Part shown: one piece after another, positions 9,428-20,362 of the stretch | Numbering within the stretch: position 1 is the stretch's first letter | Layout: every line of letters begins with the position of its first letter | Assembly: GCA_933822405.4 (NCBI GenBank) | Contig: CAKOGP040000802.1 | Coordinates: 1 to 42,015 of the forward strand | DNA: 42,015 nucleotides | Reading direction: 5' to 3' | DNA from: Cylindrotheca closterium | Taxonomy: Eukaryota > Bacillariophyta > Bacillariophyceae > Bacillariales > Bacillariaceae | Notes under the pieces: model-generated | The model's input: the letters and a program-made list of their open reading frames with translations, nothing else | Databases searched by the model: none | Told to the model about the DNA's origin: nothing | Program-made: the position numbers and the translations under genes

Positions 9428-12400
9428 CTAAGCACCTCGACGGAGCTTCGCTTTGCTCAAGCATATGATCTTCTTCTTTCGAATTTCTTCGACCTTAAGC
9501 ACTGCGCCCCATTCCTTATAGTATCGCATGGCTTCACCGAGTCGAAACACAACATCACCCGAACGGGATTCAAAATATGGACCCTTCTGTTGCAAGAAAT
9601 CTGCGTATCGTTCATTGAAGAGGGCTGCGCAGTTCAAGTATCCAAGACTTGCCGCGAGTTTGATGGCTTTTTGATATCGTAGGTCGGCGTCTTTGTATTT
9701 ATTATCGACAGCTGCCTGTTCTGCATTCAACAGTGCGTGGTAGTGCACCACGCCTGGGACTCCTTTTGTTTCCCACAATGCAAGCTTCTTGCAAGCTCGT
9801 TTGGCGTGCTTCTTGTACTTTCGTTGTTTTGTATCTCGATAGCCTGCATACAATGCCAGTCCTCGATAGAATGTTTCTGGCATGCACCTGAATGTCAAGT
9901 TTGTTAGCTTGCAATATGATTCACCGCACTCAATGGCAAGTTCTGCAGCTTGCTCGTAGGCGCGGTAGATGACCCAGAGCTCAATCTGTGCTGCGTTTAC
10001 ATTTGCAATGTGGAGTGGAATGGTTTCCTCGGCCATGTTATCGTTGAAAATTCCACCGCGGAGCTTCATTGGATCTTCAGCTTGTCCAGCAAGGTTCAGA
10101 CAAAATTGCCATTCTAGTCTTGTGTAGAAGCAGTGTTCGTCCATTTGGTAGTCCTCCATTTGATACAGGCACTCTGGACATCGCGCCAAGATAGTCCCAA
10201 GTGGCCTGCCAGTTTGTAACGGCAGCACCACATGATCTGAAAGTAGAAATTGATTCAATGATGAGATGAAGATCTTAAGTTATTGGAAACCCTCAATCAA
10301 AAATCAAAAATGTGCAATAACCACTAATCACTTACGCAAAAATAAGCACCAAAAGCCATAGTCGTTGTTTCCAGCTCTCATACCAGTCAAATATGCATCC
10401 TTCGTCGGTTTGAATAGGTCATGTAGTGGCACACTCCAGCCAATCGAAAAAAAATATGCGACAAAAAGAGACCCTGCAGTTTGGAAATTATACGGATCTC
10501 GATACTGCAGGAGCTGTGCTGTATTCGCCAATAACGAGGCGGTAGCGAAGTCCCCAAAAGCTGACTTTGCGATCAACCCAAGTGAAGCAAATGCAATCGC
10601 AGATCCGTCGTTGATACCGTGCTTCATGGTAATTTGTACAACTCGTGTTGCAGCTAGCCCCTGAACTAATGGCTTGGAACTCATGTACCCGGCATATGAA
10701 AGGTTGGAAAGAGCTTGGATAATTGCTTTCTGATGGGGATCGGTAAGCAAGGGATGGGACTGACAGAAATCTTCTGGTACTATCTTCTTTGCCATGTTTA
10801 TTGTGCTCTTCAGGGAAGCAATTGCCTGTAATGTAACTAATGATCGATGTGGAATCAAATTGCAACCAAGCTCCTTCAGCAGATCTAACGAAAGCTCGAT
10901 GGCTTCAGAAAACTTCGACAAGGCGCAAAGTCGATTGGTGTAGGCAACTTGGATGGGAAGCTTTTCGATAATGCTGCAGTCCTTCTGCGAGAGAATCTCA
11001 TCCCTGTATTCTTCCATGGTAAAAACATCACCGGTCGCAAGTCCCAACTGGACACCAAGCGTATATAGACGAAGTGTCGTTTTGCGATGACTCGACCATT
11101 TGTCACTTGGAAGGAGATCAATACCATGAGCCACATACAAACTTGCGTTGGAAAAGGCAGAAACTCGTCGAGCCTTCGTAGCTGCCTGCAAATTCAATAC
11201 CGCCAGTTCTGGTCTGCGTTTGACGTTACCCTGATTGATCAAGTCAACCACGTCAAATAGTAAACCATCTAGCTGACCCTCGTCCAGTGTCTTGTACAAT
11301 ATGGTGCCGATCTCGAACTGAAACGAAGACTCTTGTGAGTCGCCCAATGACAAGGCGACTTCTTGGACTTTGTCGTGAACCCATCCGTACTTATTCACTC
11401 CAATTGACTCGATGTAGTGTCCCTTCTCTAGGCCACGGAGCAAAGATTCCAAATCCTTTATCGACTTCGAATCAAAATTGTTTGCACTGTGATTCTTCCA
11501 CACAAGATTCAGAACATCAACTTGAAACGAAGAGCCAAGACAAGCGGCGTACTGGAGAAGAAGCTTTTCAGCATCCAATAGTTTCTCCATTCGGCTTTGA
11601 AGCAAGGCTTCAACAGTGTTAATAGACTTGGTGAAGCTTTCGATTTCGCTTTCATCCCATTCCCATTGCAGTCGACCAAAACGAAGCAAATCTGCATCCT
11701 TCAGCAGCATCAGGAGCTCGATGAGAAAGTGTGGGTTCCCATTGGTTCGCTTGAAACATATGTCAGCTAGATCCTTCGTTTTCAACGAATCGCCAATCGA
11801 TAGCAACCGCATGATGACATTGTTGGTGGATTCCAGAGAGAAAGCACCCAAATGAATGTCCGTCATTTCCATTTTCTGACTCTCACTTTTCCCTCGTAGG
11901 GCTCTAATTTTACGGCTGAGGGCATGGGTGTCGTCTACTTCATCGGACCGATAGCACCCCACGACCATAAGAGCATTTTGATTTTGAACATCGGAAATCA
12001 AGTGATCCACTATATCCAGCGAAGCTTCGTCTGACCACTGGAGATCAGCCAGCACTAAAACCAATGAGCTGCAGTGTTCACAGAGAACCCTTACAAGGAC
12101 CTGAAAGGAATACTTGAGTTGCTTCTGAGATGCTTCGATATTGAAGTCCTCAGTAACTGTTGACGACGATACGCTCGCTGAAGCATCATCCAAGGAAAGG
12201 ATTTCATCAACTCCTGGTAAAAGCCTTAACAATGTCTCAGTATTTTGCCCAAGCTCTTCTCTCAACGACGATCCAATAGCTTCTACCGAAAGCGAACCTC
12301 CTTCGTTTGTCTTGACCTGTTGGAAAAGATCTTCGAATGCTGCAACAATACCTGAATATGGCTCAACAAAATACTCGTTGAAATCATACTTTCCCCGACC

Positions 12401-12682
12401 CAGCAACACGGATTTCTCAGAATGTTTCGAAGATGAAGCATGCTGACACAGCCCATCGATAAGTTTCGATTTTCCAGTACCACTCTCACCGCTGACCAAA
12501 ACAAGTTGCTTGTCGTAGCTTCCTTGTTGAGAATACTCAGGCTTGACCTGCTGAAACATGCGATCGAAGCAAGACGTCAATTCTTCCTGTTCTTGCTCTC
12601 TGCCAATCAAGCCGAGTTCATCTACTTGCAGCTTTTGGTCTACTATTATCTTAGCAACATCATCCATCTGTGATTTCATCAT
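9428..12682 (-). CDS. STAND-type AAA ATPase with TPR-like C-terminal half, copy 2 (2 exons)
   Basis: Exon 1 (12682-10336) and exon 2 (10236-9428) join across a 99-bp intron (gtaagt donor, phase 1, same position as copy 1) to give about 1051 residues. It has the same architecture as its neighbour: VGREQEQ-type motif (LIGREQEQ), Walker A GESGTGKS, Walker B LVLVLADLQWSD, and a long helical TPR-like tail ending KLRRGA. The frame stays open upstream to a GTG at 12727. ATG at 12682 is the first Met and is chosen here, but an upstream exon is possible, since copy 1 has about 75 extra N-terminal residues. Divergence from copy 1 is patchy: strong in the first 270 codons and the 3' part, none in the middle. 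Confidence 0.8.
11359..12033 (-). repeat. 675-bp tract identical to 7159-7833 (copy 2 side)
   Basis: This is the partner of the conversion tract in STAND copy 1. Identity ends abruptly at 12034 (cccattgcaaatcat in copy 1 against ccactggagatcagc here) within the Walker B-coding segment, so the two proteins differ around DLQWAD/DLQWSD but not downstream of it. Confidence 0.85.
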
Positions 12683-13403
12683 GCTTTGGTATGTGGTTGT
12701 CGTCTCCGAACGAAGAAAATGTCTCACCTAATCCAAAAAGTCGGGAAGGGAATATATGCACGAGTGGCAAGAGTAAAATGTGTACAGTTTTTAACAATAG
12801 TATTTATCCACTTATCTTCTGACCAGGCATGGCTCCTTAAATGTATTTTCTTTCCACCTCATTGCACGTTATTAGAGGTGGTGGATAACATTATTTGGAT
12901 TCAAAACGCGGGTCACAAATTTTGAACAGAGTTGTGTCATAGTGCCAGTCTGACTCATCACGGAAGCGAACCTACTGTACGGGTTAATATATGCGGCTTT
13001 GAATTCTGCTCATCATGGTTTAAAACTGGACATCCAGCATAGTGACAAGTAGTATAACAAGTACCATGAAAAGGGTATCAATTACTGCACTCAATGGCGA
13101 TATATTTTGCACAGATGCTGCCCGATTCTACATCCAAGAATCACACCAGGGCGCAACTGCAATAACTTTAAAAAACTGGGTCCACCCAACTTCACCGACC
13201 AACTGTCTTCCTTGAAATTGAAGAGAGCTGGGGTTGTGGGACATGTTAGACAAGTAGTCATGTACTCCTTGTTTTGGTAGTTCTTCCTGGTTTTAGTAAA
13301 GACTAACTGATGCAGCAGTTAGTTTTTCCAAAATCATGAATCCAATTGTCCTAGGAAGGCTGCTTTGGTGGTTTCGTTTCTTTTTACTTATTCGTCCCGC
13401 GTA
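12683..13403. other. Intergenic region, no gene recognised
   Basis: Contains the 5' flank of STAND copy 2 and the 3' flank of the Josephin gene. Short open frames on both strands show no recognisable motif. The stretch 13060-13260 is less AT-rich and could be an old coding remnant, but I cannot identify it. Confidence 0.4.
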
Positions 13404-13982
13404 TCATTCACCTTGCTGTTTTTGAATGGTCAATACAGTATCACCAGTTTGGGAATGCTTGTCGACTTGGACCTGAAGGTCTTTTACTTGAATTGGACAC
13501 GCCGCCTTGGAATCCAATCGGTACCATTGTTGTTTGGCCGCGCCCTCACCACGGTTCCATGGTTTGTACATGATCCAATGCCGTGTCCATGGAAATGTTC
13601 CTGGTACATTGACCAAGACCCCCTCCATGGATGACAAGGATGATGATTCCTCTACTGACTCATCCATGTTCTCGTTACTATTGCTGTTATTCTTGGGTGT
13701 CCGTCGACGAGAATAATAATTTACTTGGTAATTCCATTCATTTTCCAAAATATAGATGGCAACATTGACATCGTAATTTCCTCCCAGCCATCTTCCCCTG
13801 TGCGGATTGGTCGTTGAAACTGACGGTTCAGGTGATAGTTGGACCAGTTGATTGCACACTTGATCCATGTGGGCTTGATTTAGGCGTGGTTCTCCCACTA
13901 GCATATTCAAGGCATGCATCAAACAAAGTTGTCTCAAGAGTGCCTGAGATTCATGATACGGAAGTCCATCTGCATTTGGCAT
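13404..13982 (-). CDS. Josephin-domain deubiquitinase
   Basis: 192-residue intron-free protein consisting almost entirely of a Josephin domain, the cysteine-protease fold of ataxin-3 and JOSD1/2 that removes ubiquitin from proteins. The catalytic Cys20 lies in LCLMHALN, the catalytic His135 in TRHWIMYKPW, and the third residue is Asp157 in YRLDSK. The diagnostic NPHRGRWLGGNYDVNV stretch is at 59-74. An acidic, Ser/Asn-rich insertion (about 95-120, NNSNSNENMDESVEESSS) splits the domain before the His strand and is not usual in the short JOSD-type proteins. There is no UIM, so it resembles JOSD1/2 rather than ataxin-3. ATG 13982 gives a start 9 residues before the conserved YHE. Confidence 0.85.
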   Translation of the reverse strand: MPNADGLPYHESQALLRQLCLMHALNMLVGEPRLNQAHMDQVCNQLVQLSPEPSVSTTNPHRGRWLGGNYDVNVAIYILENEWNYQVNYYSRRRTPKNNSNSNENMDESVEESSSLSSMEGVLVNVPGTFPWTRHWIMYKPWNRGEGAAKQQWYRLDSKAACPIQVKDLQVQVDKHSQTGDTVLTIQKQQGE

Positions 13983-14906
13983 TGTGGTGCGAAAGTCCAG
14001 CAGGAACTAACTGAACCGCAAGTAGATAGGCGGAAGGCTAGGCGTCAGTGATGGCTTCTCGTAGGTAATGATTATTCTAAGGACGATGATTTGGTCAACC
14101 GTCAATGTACTACCAGCCGTGGGTCTTCGACGAGTTTCAAGATAGATTCAAACTGCATCACAAACACCACTCGTGTCACTTGTCCGTTCTCGTTTGAACG
14201 AGACAAATATTTGTGGAATTTTTGGTGAGGTTGAAAAAAATGAGCTCGGATCCTTGTGTCTGTACGATGTACGTCCAAGGCAATGTCCAACCTACCGATC
14301 TGAGGATTTTGCTAATCAATCATTGGTCTGATCCTTCCGTTGAGACATACAACACGACAACGACGTGGTTAGGTAAATTCCATGAGAAAAAAGGACGCAA
14401 GATTGACTGGCGCGCAAGAGCCTTCCGCTCTCGTACCTCCACTGTAAAAGCCTACCGACAAAAATCCAACCAGGAAGCGTGCCTCGGCGTCACTTTTCCA
14501 CTCCCAAAACCCTGGGAATTGGTAACTGAAGCAGGAGAGGAGATACAAAGGAAAGAAATTTTCTCTCAAGGCGTTGAAGCAACATCACAGAAGTCTTCAA
14601 CAATAGAATACTTGCTGTAATCAATCTACAGCAACTTCATTCTAAAAGCTTCAACAGCACAGCAGAAAGGATTCTTTTCGCATCAGAAATCTTAAGAATC
14701 TCAGAAAGTTTCTATTTCGCCTTAGAAGTGTTACTGTATTTGTGTGCGTTTTGTGATATCAGACAGCCACCAAACCAGTTTTCTATTGCCCAAATACTGC
14801 TTCAAGCACAAAAACTGAAGCTAGCATATTCGGAAGAGGTGTCAATCGTTCCATTCCATCTGAAGCCACCTGAAACAATCATTTATCTGAAACAATCACA
14901 TTCGTA
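13983..14906. other. Divergent intergenic region
   Basis: About 920 bp between the Josephin gene (-) and the type I membrane protein gene (+). It holds a 135-codon plus frame (14213-14620) and a 62-codon minus frame (14102-14290), neither with a recognisable domain or conserved partner. The stretch 14620-14900 looks like a 5' flank with CT- and CA-rich words. Confidence 0.4.
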
Positions 14907-17900
14907 ATGACGAAATCTTCACATTACGCGGCAACTACAATGCTAATGTTCTTGATGGCTTTGCTATCTCTATCTGCGCAAGCACAGCCAGATGATATTT
15001 TCCATTGCCGAGACCCCAAGGAAGTCGACAAAAAGACCCAACTAAAATGTGAAAAGGACTCTTTTGAATGGAAACTGGACGATTTGGAGGCGGACCAACC
15101 TCCTGAGATCTGTGGACCAGCCTACATTGCGGTGGGACAACCTCAAACCATGCCTGCACCAGGCGAAACACCAGATGAATTGGAACCATGCCTGCTTTGG
15201 AGTATTTTTTATGGAAGTCTAGTCACTGACGTGCCTACCATAAGTCCAACATCTTTGGCATCGGCAACACCTTCTGCGCCCACTGACCCACCAACCACTG
15301 AAGATGGCGAAGATGGAGGTATCTGTAAGTTTAATATGTCTTGATGATGATTATGATGATGGATGGTATTGTCTGCGTGTTGGAAAATGGTGACGGAGCA
15401 ATGCCTGACCCTTTGCTACCTCGTGTCACACCAATTGTGTATAATATTCGTTTCGACTTATTCTCAATTTTTCTTGCACTCGTTGATTCTCTTCCCTCAA
15501 AACAACAGTCAATCCTCCCACCCTTGCACCAGTCGATGGCGCTGATACTATCGCTCCCGTCGTCCCTACCATGGCACCGACGCTTGCACCAGTGGTTCCG
15601 ACCAATCCTCCTACAGGACTTCCAAGTGCTTCGCCCACCGTCACGGATCCTACTCGTTTGCGGGTGGAAGCCTTTACCTTGACCTACGCATTCAATCGCA
15701 ATTTGGATTTCAACATTTTCAATGGGCCCGATCGGCTGGAATTGTATGACATTACCTTGCAGCACTTTGAAACCTCACTGCGAGCCGAATTGAACGGAGT
15801 CCCAATTGACAAGATTGAATTGAACATGCAGACGGCCATTACGGCAGGAGGTCCCTTGACTTCTCCAGCGCAACAACAAGGATCGCCAGGAGGAGGAGGA
15901 GGCAAAACCTGGACCGAACTCGTTTCAGGGTTTGTCCAATTTGGTATTCCAGCTCCGATTGAATCCTCCACCTTGCAAACCTTGGTCAGTGGCACCTTTA
16001 GCGGAAATGCCTTGGATGTCTACGAATTCCGTCTCCAACTTGCCAATGATGATATTCTCAAGCAGATTGCCAAGGTTAGCATGGGACTGGAGGGTATTGA
16101 CGCTTCCAACGATGACAATGAAGATGCCATTGACGGTGGCGGTGGTACCACTAACAGCGATGATGGATTGACTTGGTCTCCTTTGTTGATTGCTATTGTG
16201 GCCTGCGTGGTTATTGGTGTCATTATGGCCTGTGTCTTTGCATACTTTTTGTTGTACGGGCGTCGCCGTCGTCGTCGCAGCCGTCAAGCCAAGGCCCAAG
16301 AAGAATACGTGACACGTGATATTCCAGAACTTCAAACGGACCCGACACCTCCGTCGGATGATGCCGGATTGGAATACTCTGCCGAAGACTACCAAAAGCA
16401 AAACGACTTTGAGCAACAACAAGAACATATCGAACAGCCACGATACCCATCGACCCTTCCAACACCAGATGGAGTTATGATAGATGCTGACCATAATCTT
16501 CACGAACCATACTTGCTCAATCCAGTCGAGAGTGATGCTGGATCCTCCTTGCGAAACGATGGTGATACTTTTTACGATATGGAGAACCAATCCCTGGCCC
16601 CTTCTTTGTATTCCTACCGAGAAGAAATGAGCATTCTGCCTGGGGGAGACAAGCAACAGCAAGCGCCAGCAGCTGTAGCCCCTCCGTACACCACTTTGGA
16701 CTCGGTTCCAACACAACTGTCTTCTTTGGAGCAACCAGTTTCAGAAAGGGGATCGCCTTCCAAGAAATCCAATACTTCAGCTGCTGTGGCTGGTGGTCTT
16801 TTGGGAGGAATTGTTGGCAAGTACATTGGAAACAACAAGAAAAAGAACCAGTCTGCACTTGGAGGAGATGATGCATCGAGTTCCGAGGATGAATACGGCT
16901 TTGAAAAGGAAGCCAATCCAAGCAATGACGATGCTAGCCTCCTTAAAAACGTTGACGATGCCAGCCTTTTGAAAGTCGACACTGCGAACAGCAACCAGAG
17001 TGTTACCGGAAACAGTACCAGCCCTTCTTACATCATGGACGACCGTTCCTTGATCAGCGATGGACGCGTAGGACAAATCCTTGGTGATGTCCACAGCATT
17101 CAGGGACAAGAGTCAACACAAAACTTTGATGATATTTGGAATGATGACGACTCGGACGATGATGATGGCATCAAGAGTTCCAAGTCGACCATTACTGATC
17201 CCGATGGAACAGAACAAAATGTCCACGATGTATTGAATTCTTCCGGCAGCTCCAAGCCTTTCGATGAACCCAAAGAGGGTGCTACAACCGAAAGACCTTT
17301 CGACGAAGAGCGTATTGAGCAAAGAGATATTGTCATCCCCGACATCCCAGCGAGGAATATGGCTCTGGTCAACAGCCAGCAAGAGACTGCTCGATTCAGT
17401 AACAATTCCAATAGCGACCGTAACAACAACCAAATGCTTGGACCACTTGATGACGACGAAGTCTCCCAGTTGGGTGATGAAGTCGACCTTTTGCCCCCCG
17501 AGCTCTTGGTAAGGGATGATGAGGAGCTGGTTGAGCCGGAACCCCCAGTGGTGGAGGACCCCGCAGTGAAAAATATCAAGGCTTCCCCCTTCGCCGAAAA
17601 TGAGACTGTGGCAGAGAAGGCCCCGGTCGAAGACGAATCTGTTGAAGATTATGACCACCATCACAAGATTCCGGATGACTCTACCTATGAGGGAAGCAGT
17701 ATGTTGACGGAAGAAAGATCCATTGCAGAGGATTCATATGGCTTTGTTGATCAAAAGTTCTACAAGCCATCAGTTCCCACCAAGCCAGTCAGTACGAGCA
17801 GCGAAGATGTCAAGCTCGCCCTTCCACAAAATTTGAAGCAAGAGCGCGGAGTCGTCGATTCCGTACCAAATGGAGACGTTGTCTTGGCCTCTTCTGGCTC

Positions 17901-18444
17901 TGGTGACGACCAATCCATTGAAGCCGTCTCTGTTGGAGCTGTCTCTACCGAAGCCACCCCTGTTGCAGCCACGCCTGTTGAACCTGCCGATAAGGGCACG
18001 AAAAAGTCTGGGTTGACCTCCAATATCAAGTCTCTTGCTTCCAAACCGCGCCAACTGGTCAAGGGCATGTCTGTGCGCAAGAAGAAGAACTCCGATTGGA
18101 CCATGCCCTCCAAGGAAGAGCGACCTCCTCGGTCCGTTAGTCCGACGCCATCTCAGGGATCCACCGATTCGGCCAAGTTTCGTGCGCTCATGAACGAACC
18201 CAATGTGTTTGATACACCCAACAGCACTCCGGACCAAACCACTCCCAAGGAAGCTGTGGAAGATACCAAGCGAACCACACCCGCACCTCTCTTGCAGCGA
18301 ATGCCATCGGATTCGGACGAAGACGATTGTTATCTTGACGAACCAGTGATTCCGTACCCAGCTGGCGTTTTGCCAAAGACGTCCTATGAGGAAAAGAAGG
18401 ATGACGGCAGTGTCGAATTTTCCTTGGACGAGGTTGCTGCATAG
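14907..18444 (+). CDS. Secreted-route type I membrane protein with Pro/Thr stalk and long acidic cytoplasmic tail (2 exons)
   Basis: Exons 14907-15324 and 15509-18444 join across a 184-bp intron (gtaagt to caacag, phase 1) to give 1117 residues. A signal peptide (MLMFLMALLSLSAQAQ) precedes a small Cys-containing region, then a Pro/Thr/Ser stalk with repeats such as PTLAPVVPTNPPTG, and a globular ectodomain (about 190-330, RVEAFTLTYAFNRNLDF). One TM helix lies at about 365-389 (LLIAIVACVVIGVIMACVF), followed at once by a run of six Arg. The remaining 720 residues are acidic, Ser/Asp/Glu/Pro-rich and probably disordered, apart from a glycine-rich hydrophobic patch, AGGLLGGIVGKYIG. Such SP-stalk-TM proteins are common in diatoms, but their roles are unknown. 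A surface sensor or wall-associated protein is possible. Confidence 0.85.
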
Positions 18445-18611
18445 ATTCGTTTGTGTTTTATATTACATAATTCCAATTAGCCTTTCAATATGATACATCA
18501 CAGTTTTTCTTTAGTTTTTATTCTACTACAGTGGTTTCGGGAATATGAAAGTACAAACATGGTAATCATAACCAAAGGTGCCAATGAGGTTGGTTAATTG
18601 CCATCTCCACT

Positions 18612-19808
18612 CTAACTGATTATACAGTTATTGGCTGGAAAGCATTTCGTGCGACCATGTATCCAATTTAGCCTGGATACATTGATCCATGGTGACACTC
18701 TTCTCGTCAAAGGATTGTACTGATAGGATTCTGTTTGTAGCAAATGGGCAATTTGCTGCACAAAGGCATCCCAATCCACAAGTGGATCTGCCATTCCATC
18801 AAAATTCTCTCTTCCAAAGAGCAATGCAAAAAAGTCTCGAATGTCCGACTTGAGAAAGGGTCGTTCGTCTAGTATATCAAAGACTCGATCATGACAACCA
18901 AATTCTCGTAGTCGGTGAAGTGGCAGGCCATAATTGAGCCACGGATTGTGATTGATCACTTCTTGGGCTTCTCCACAGAAATCATCCAACACCTCGAGAG
19001 ACAATTCCAATTGGCCATCCAAATCATTGTAGAAATTGACAATGGCATCATCATTGGTACATAATCGAACGACTACCCACACTGGTAGTCCTTCCAACAT
19101 GCGGAGTGCCTCCACAAATTCCTGATTGTGATTGAGCCCCCCATACCCTCTTTCATCCGTGGGCAAACCATCTGTCGCAATGATAATTGCCACCTTTTGC
19201 CCTTGTCGCCGTAGTGTTGGTGCCATTTTGGATACTTCAGTATGTATCTCCAAGATATGGCTCGTCAATGGAGTACATCCACTTGGACCGGCCTTGCGCA
19301 TAATACTCGTTGCTTGTCCAATCTCTCTAGTGATACTACTACTACTACTAGTGCCTTGCTCTTCGGCAATCGAGAATTGCTGTGGCCCCACATTGGCACC
19401 AGGATTGTTCAAGAGACGAAATCTGGTGGGCGCCTCAATGAGACCAGCTAGTTTGGCGTGGTATTCGACGCAATCGACAATTTCATCCCATCTGGAAGAT
19501 GGAACCATCTTAATGGTATTGTTATTGCCTTTACTATTGGGCACCATGCGTTGTCCATCCGGCTGCTGCATGCTGCCGCTATTGTCGACAATCCATATTC
19601 TGAGGGCAAACACTTTCTTGGCGTCCTCCAATGCTGTACAAAGACCTTTGGTAAAGCCTTGCTTGATGAGTTGCTGAATCTGATAGTCTGAAAATAAGGA
19701 GTGTTTGTCATGACTGGCAGAATGTGACGAGAGTGGGGCACTGGCATTCCCATAATCGGGCGGAAGAGGAACAATATGTTCCATTGGGGCTGTCGGAGGT
19801 GGATTCAT
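18612..19808 (-). CDS. VWA-domain protein 1 with C-terminal CaaX box
   Basis: 398 residues, intron-free. After a Pro/Ser-rich leader and a conserved helix (YQIQQLIKQGFTKGL), a von Willebrand factor A domain runs from about 68 to 270. The MIDAS metal-site motif DxSxS is Asp75-Asn-Ser77-Gly-Ser79 (IVDNSGSM). The Thr of the second motif is probably in GCTPLTSHIL, and the Asp in ATDGLPTD. The conserved C-terminal part (PWLNYGLPLHRLREFG, then RRVSPWINVSRLNWIHG) has no named family known to me. The last four residues are CIIS, a CaaX prenylation box, so the protein is probably anchored to the cytosolic face of a membrane. It is a paralogue of the gene at 20363, in the same orientation, 0.55 kb away. 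Confidence 0.85.
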   Translation of the reverse strand: MNPPPTAPMEHIVPLPPDYGNASAPLSSHSASHDKHSLFSDYQIQQLIKQGFTKGLCTALEDAKKVFALRIWIVDNSGSMQQPDGQRMVPNSKGNNNTIKMVPSSRWDEIVDCVEYHAKLAGLIEAPTRFRLLNNPGANVGPQQFSIAEEQGTSSSSSITREIGQATSIMRKAGPSGCTPLTSHILEIHTEVSKMAPTLRRQGQKVAIIIATDGLPTDERGYGGLNHNQEFVEALRMLEGLPVWVVVRLCTNDDAIVNFYNDLDGQLELSLEVLDDFCGEAQEVINHNPWLNYGLPLHRLREFGCHDRVFDILDERPFLKSDIRDFFALLFGRENFDGMADPLVDWDAFVQQIAHLLQTESYQYNPLTRRVSPWINVSRLNWIHGRTKCFPANNCIIS

Positions 19809-20362
19809 GTTGTAGCTTATTATTGCAGTTTCAAGTTGTCCGGTGTTAATAATAATTGACTACGTTGCAGTAGTTCTGTGTTATTATACTGTTTTATGTC
19901 ACGTTTCACATGAAAGTCTTGCCGTCGCAGCGCAATCGAAACCCGGACAATGCCAGTGGTCGACTACTGCGACTACTTCTGCATCATTTTTCAAAGTAAT
20001 ATAACGCAGGCATTTATATTCGAATATCGATATCATCATCATTCAATAATCATCTCATTCCTCATCGATAGCAGATAAGATGACGAAGATCATGTCAAAT
20101 AGCATCAGTTATCGATTCGTTGAAGTTATAAGGTGCTGCCAGTTATCATCATTTTGGGAAACAGCGCTGAACATATTATAATGGCAATGATACACCAGTG
20201 AGCATTCGCATCTCGCAGTCGTTAGGCATCACCTTCTTCAAGTCACCTGTGTGTCTAAACAAGTATTGAACTCCTCATATATAAAATCGTTTAACTTTTA
20301 CGGTAATATCTGAAGTGGAAGTGAAGCAAAAATGAAAACATAGACAGGCCGATTCGGCTCCA
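19809..20362. other. Intergenic region between VWA paralogues
   Basis: AT-rich upstream region of VWA gene 1 and downstream region of VWA gene 2. It includes runs of atcatcatt near 20030-20050. No coding frame or RNA gene is recognised. Confidence 0.4.

Noticed and set aside
12683..12727. GTG start for STAND copy 2
   Set aside because: Non-ATG starts are rare in nuclear genes; ATG 12682 is used, with an upstream exon left open.
13060..13260. Possible retroelement remnant
   Set aside because: No reverse transcriptase, integrase, terminal repeats or target-site duplication could be seen.
14102..14620. Open frames on both strands (62 codons minus, 135 codons plus) between the Josephin and membrane-protein genes
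   Set aside because: No domain, no similarity to other parts of the window and no splice pattern that joins them convincingly to a neighbour.
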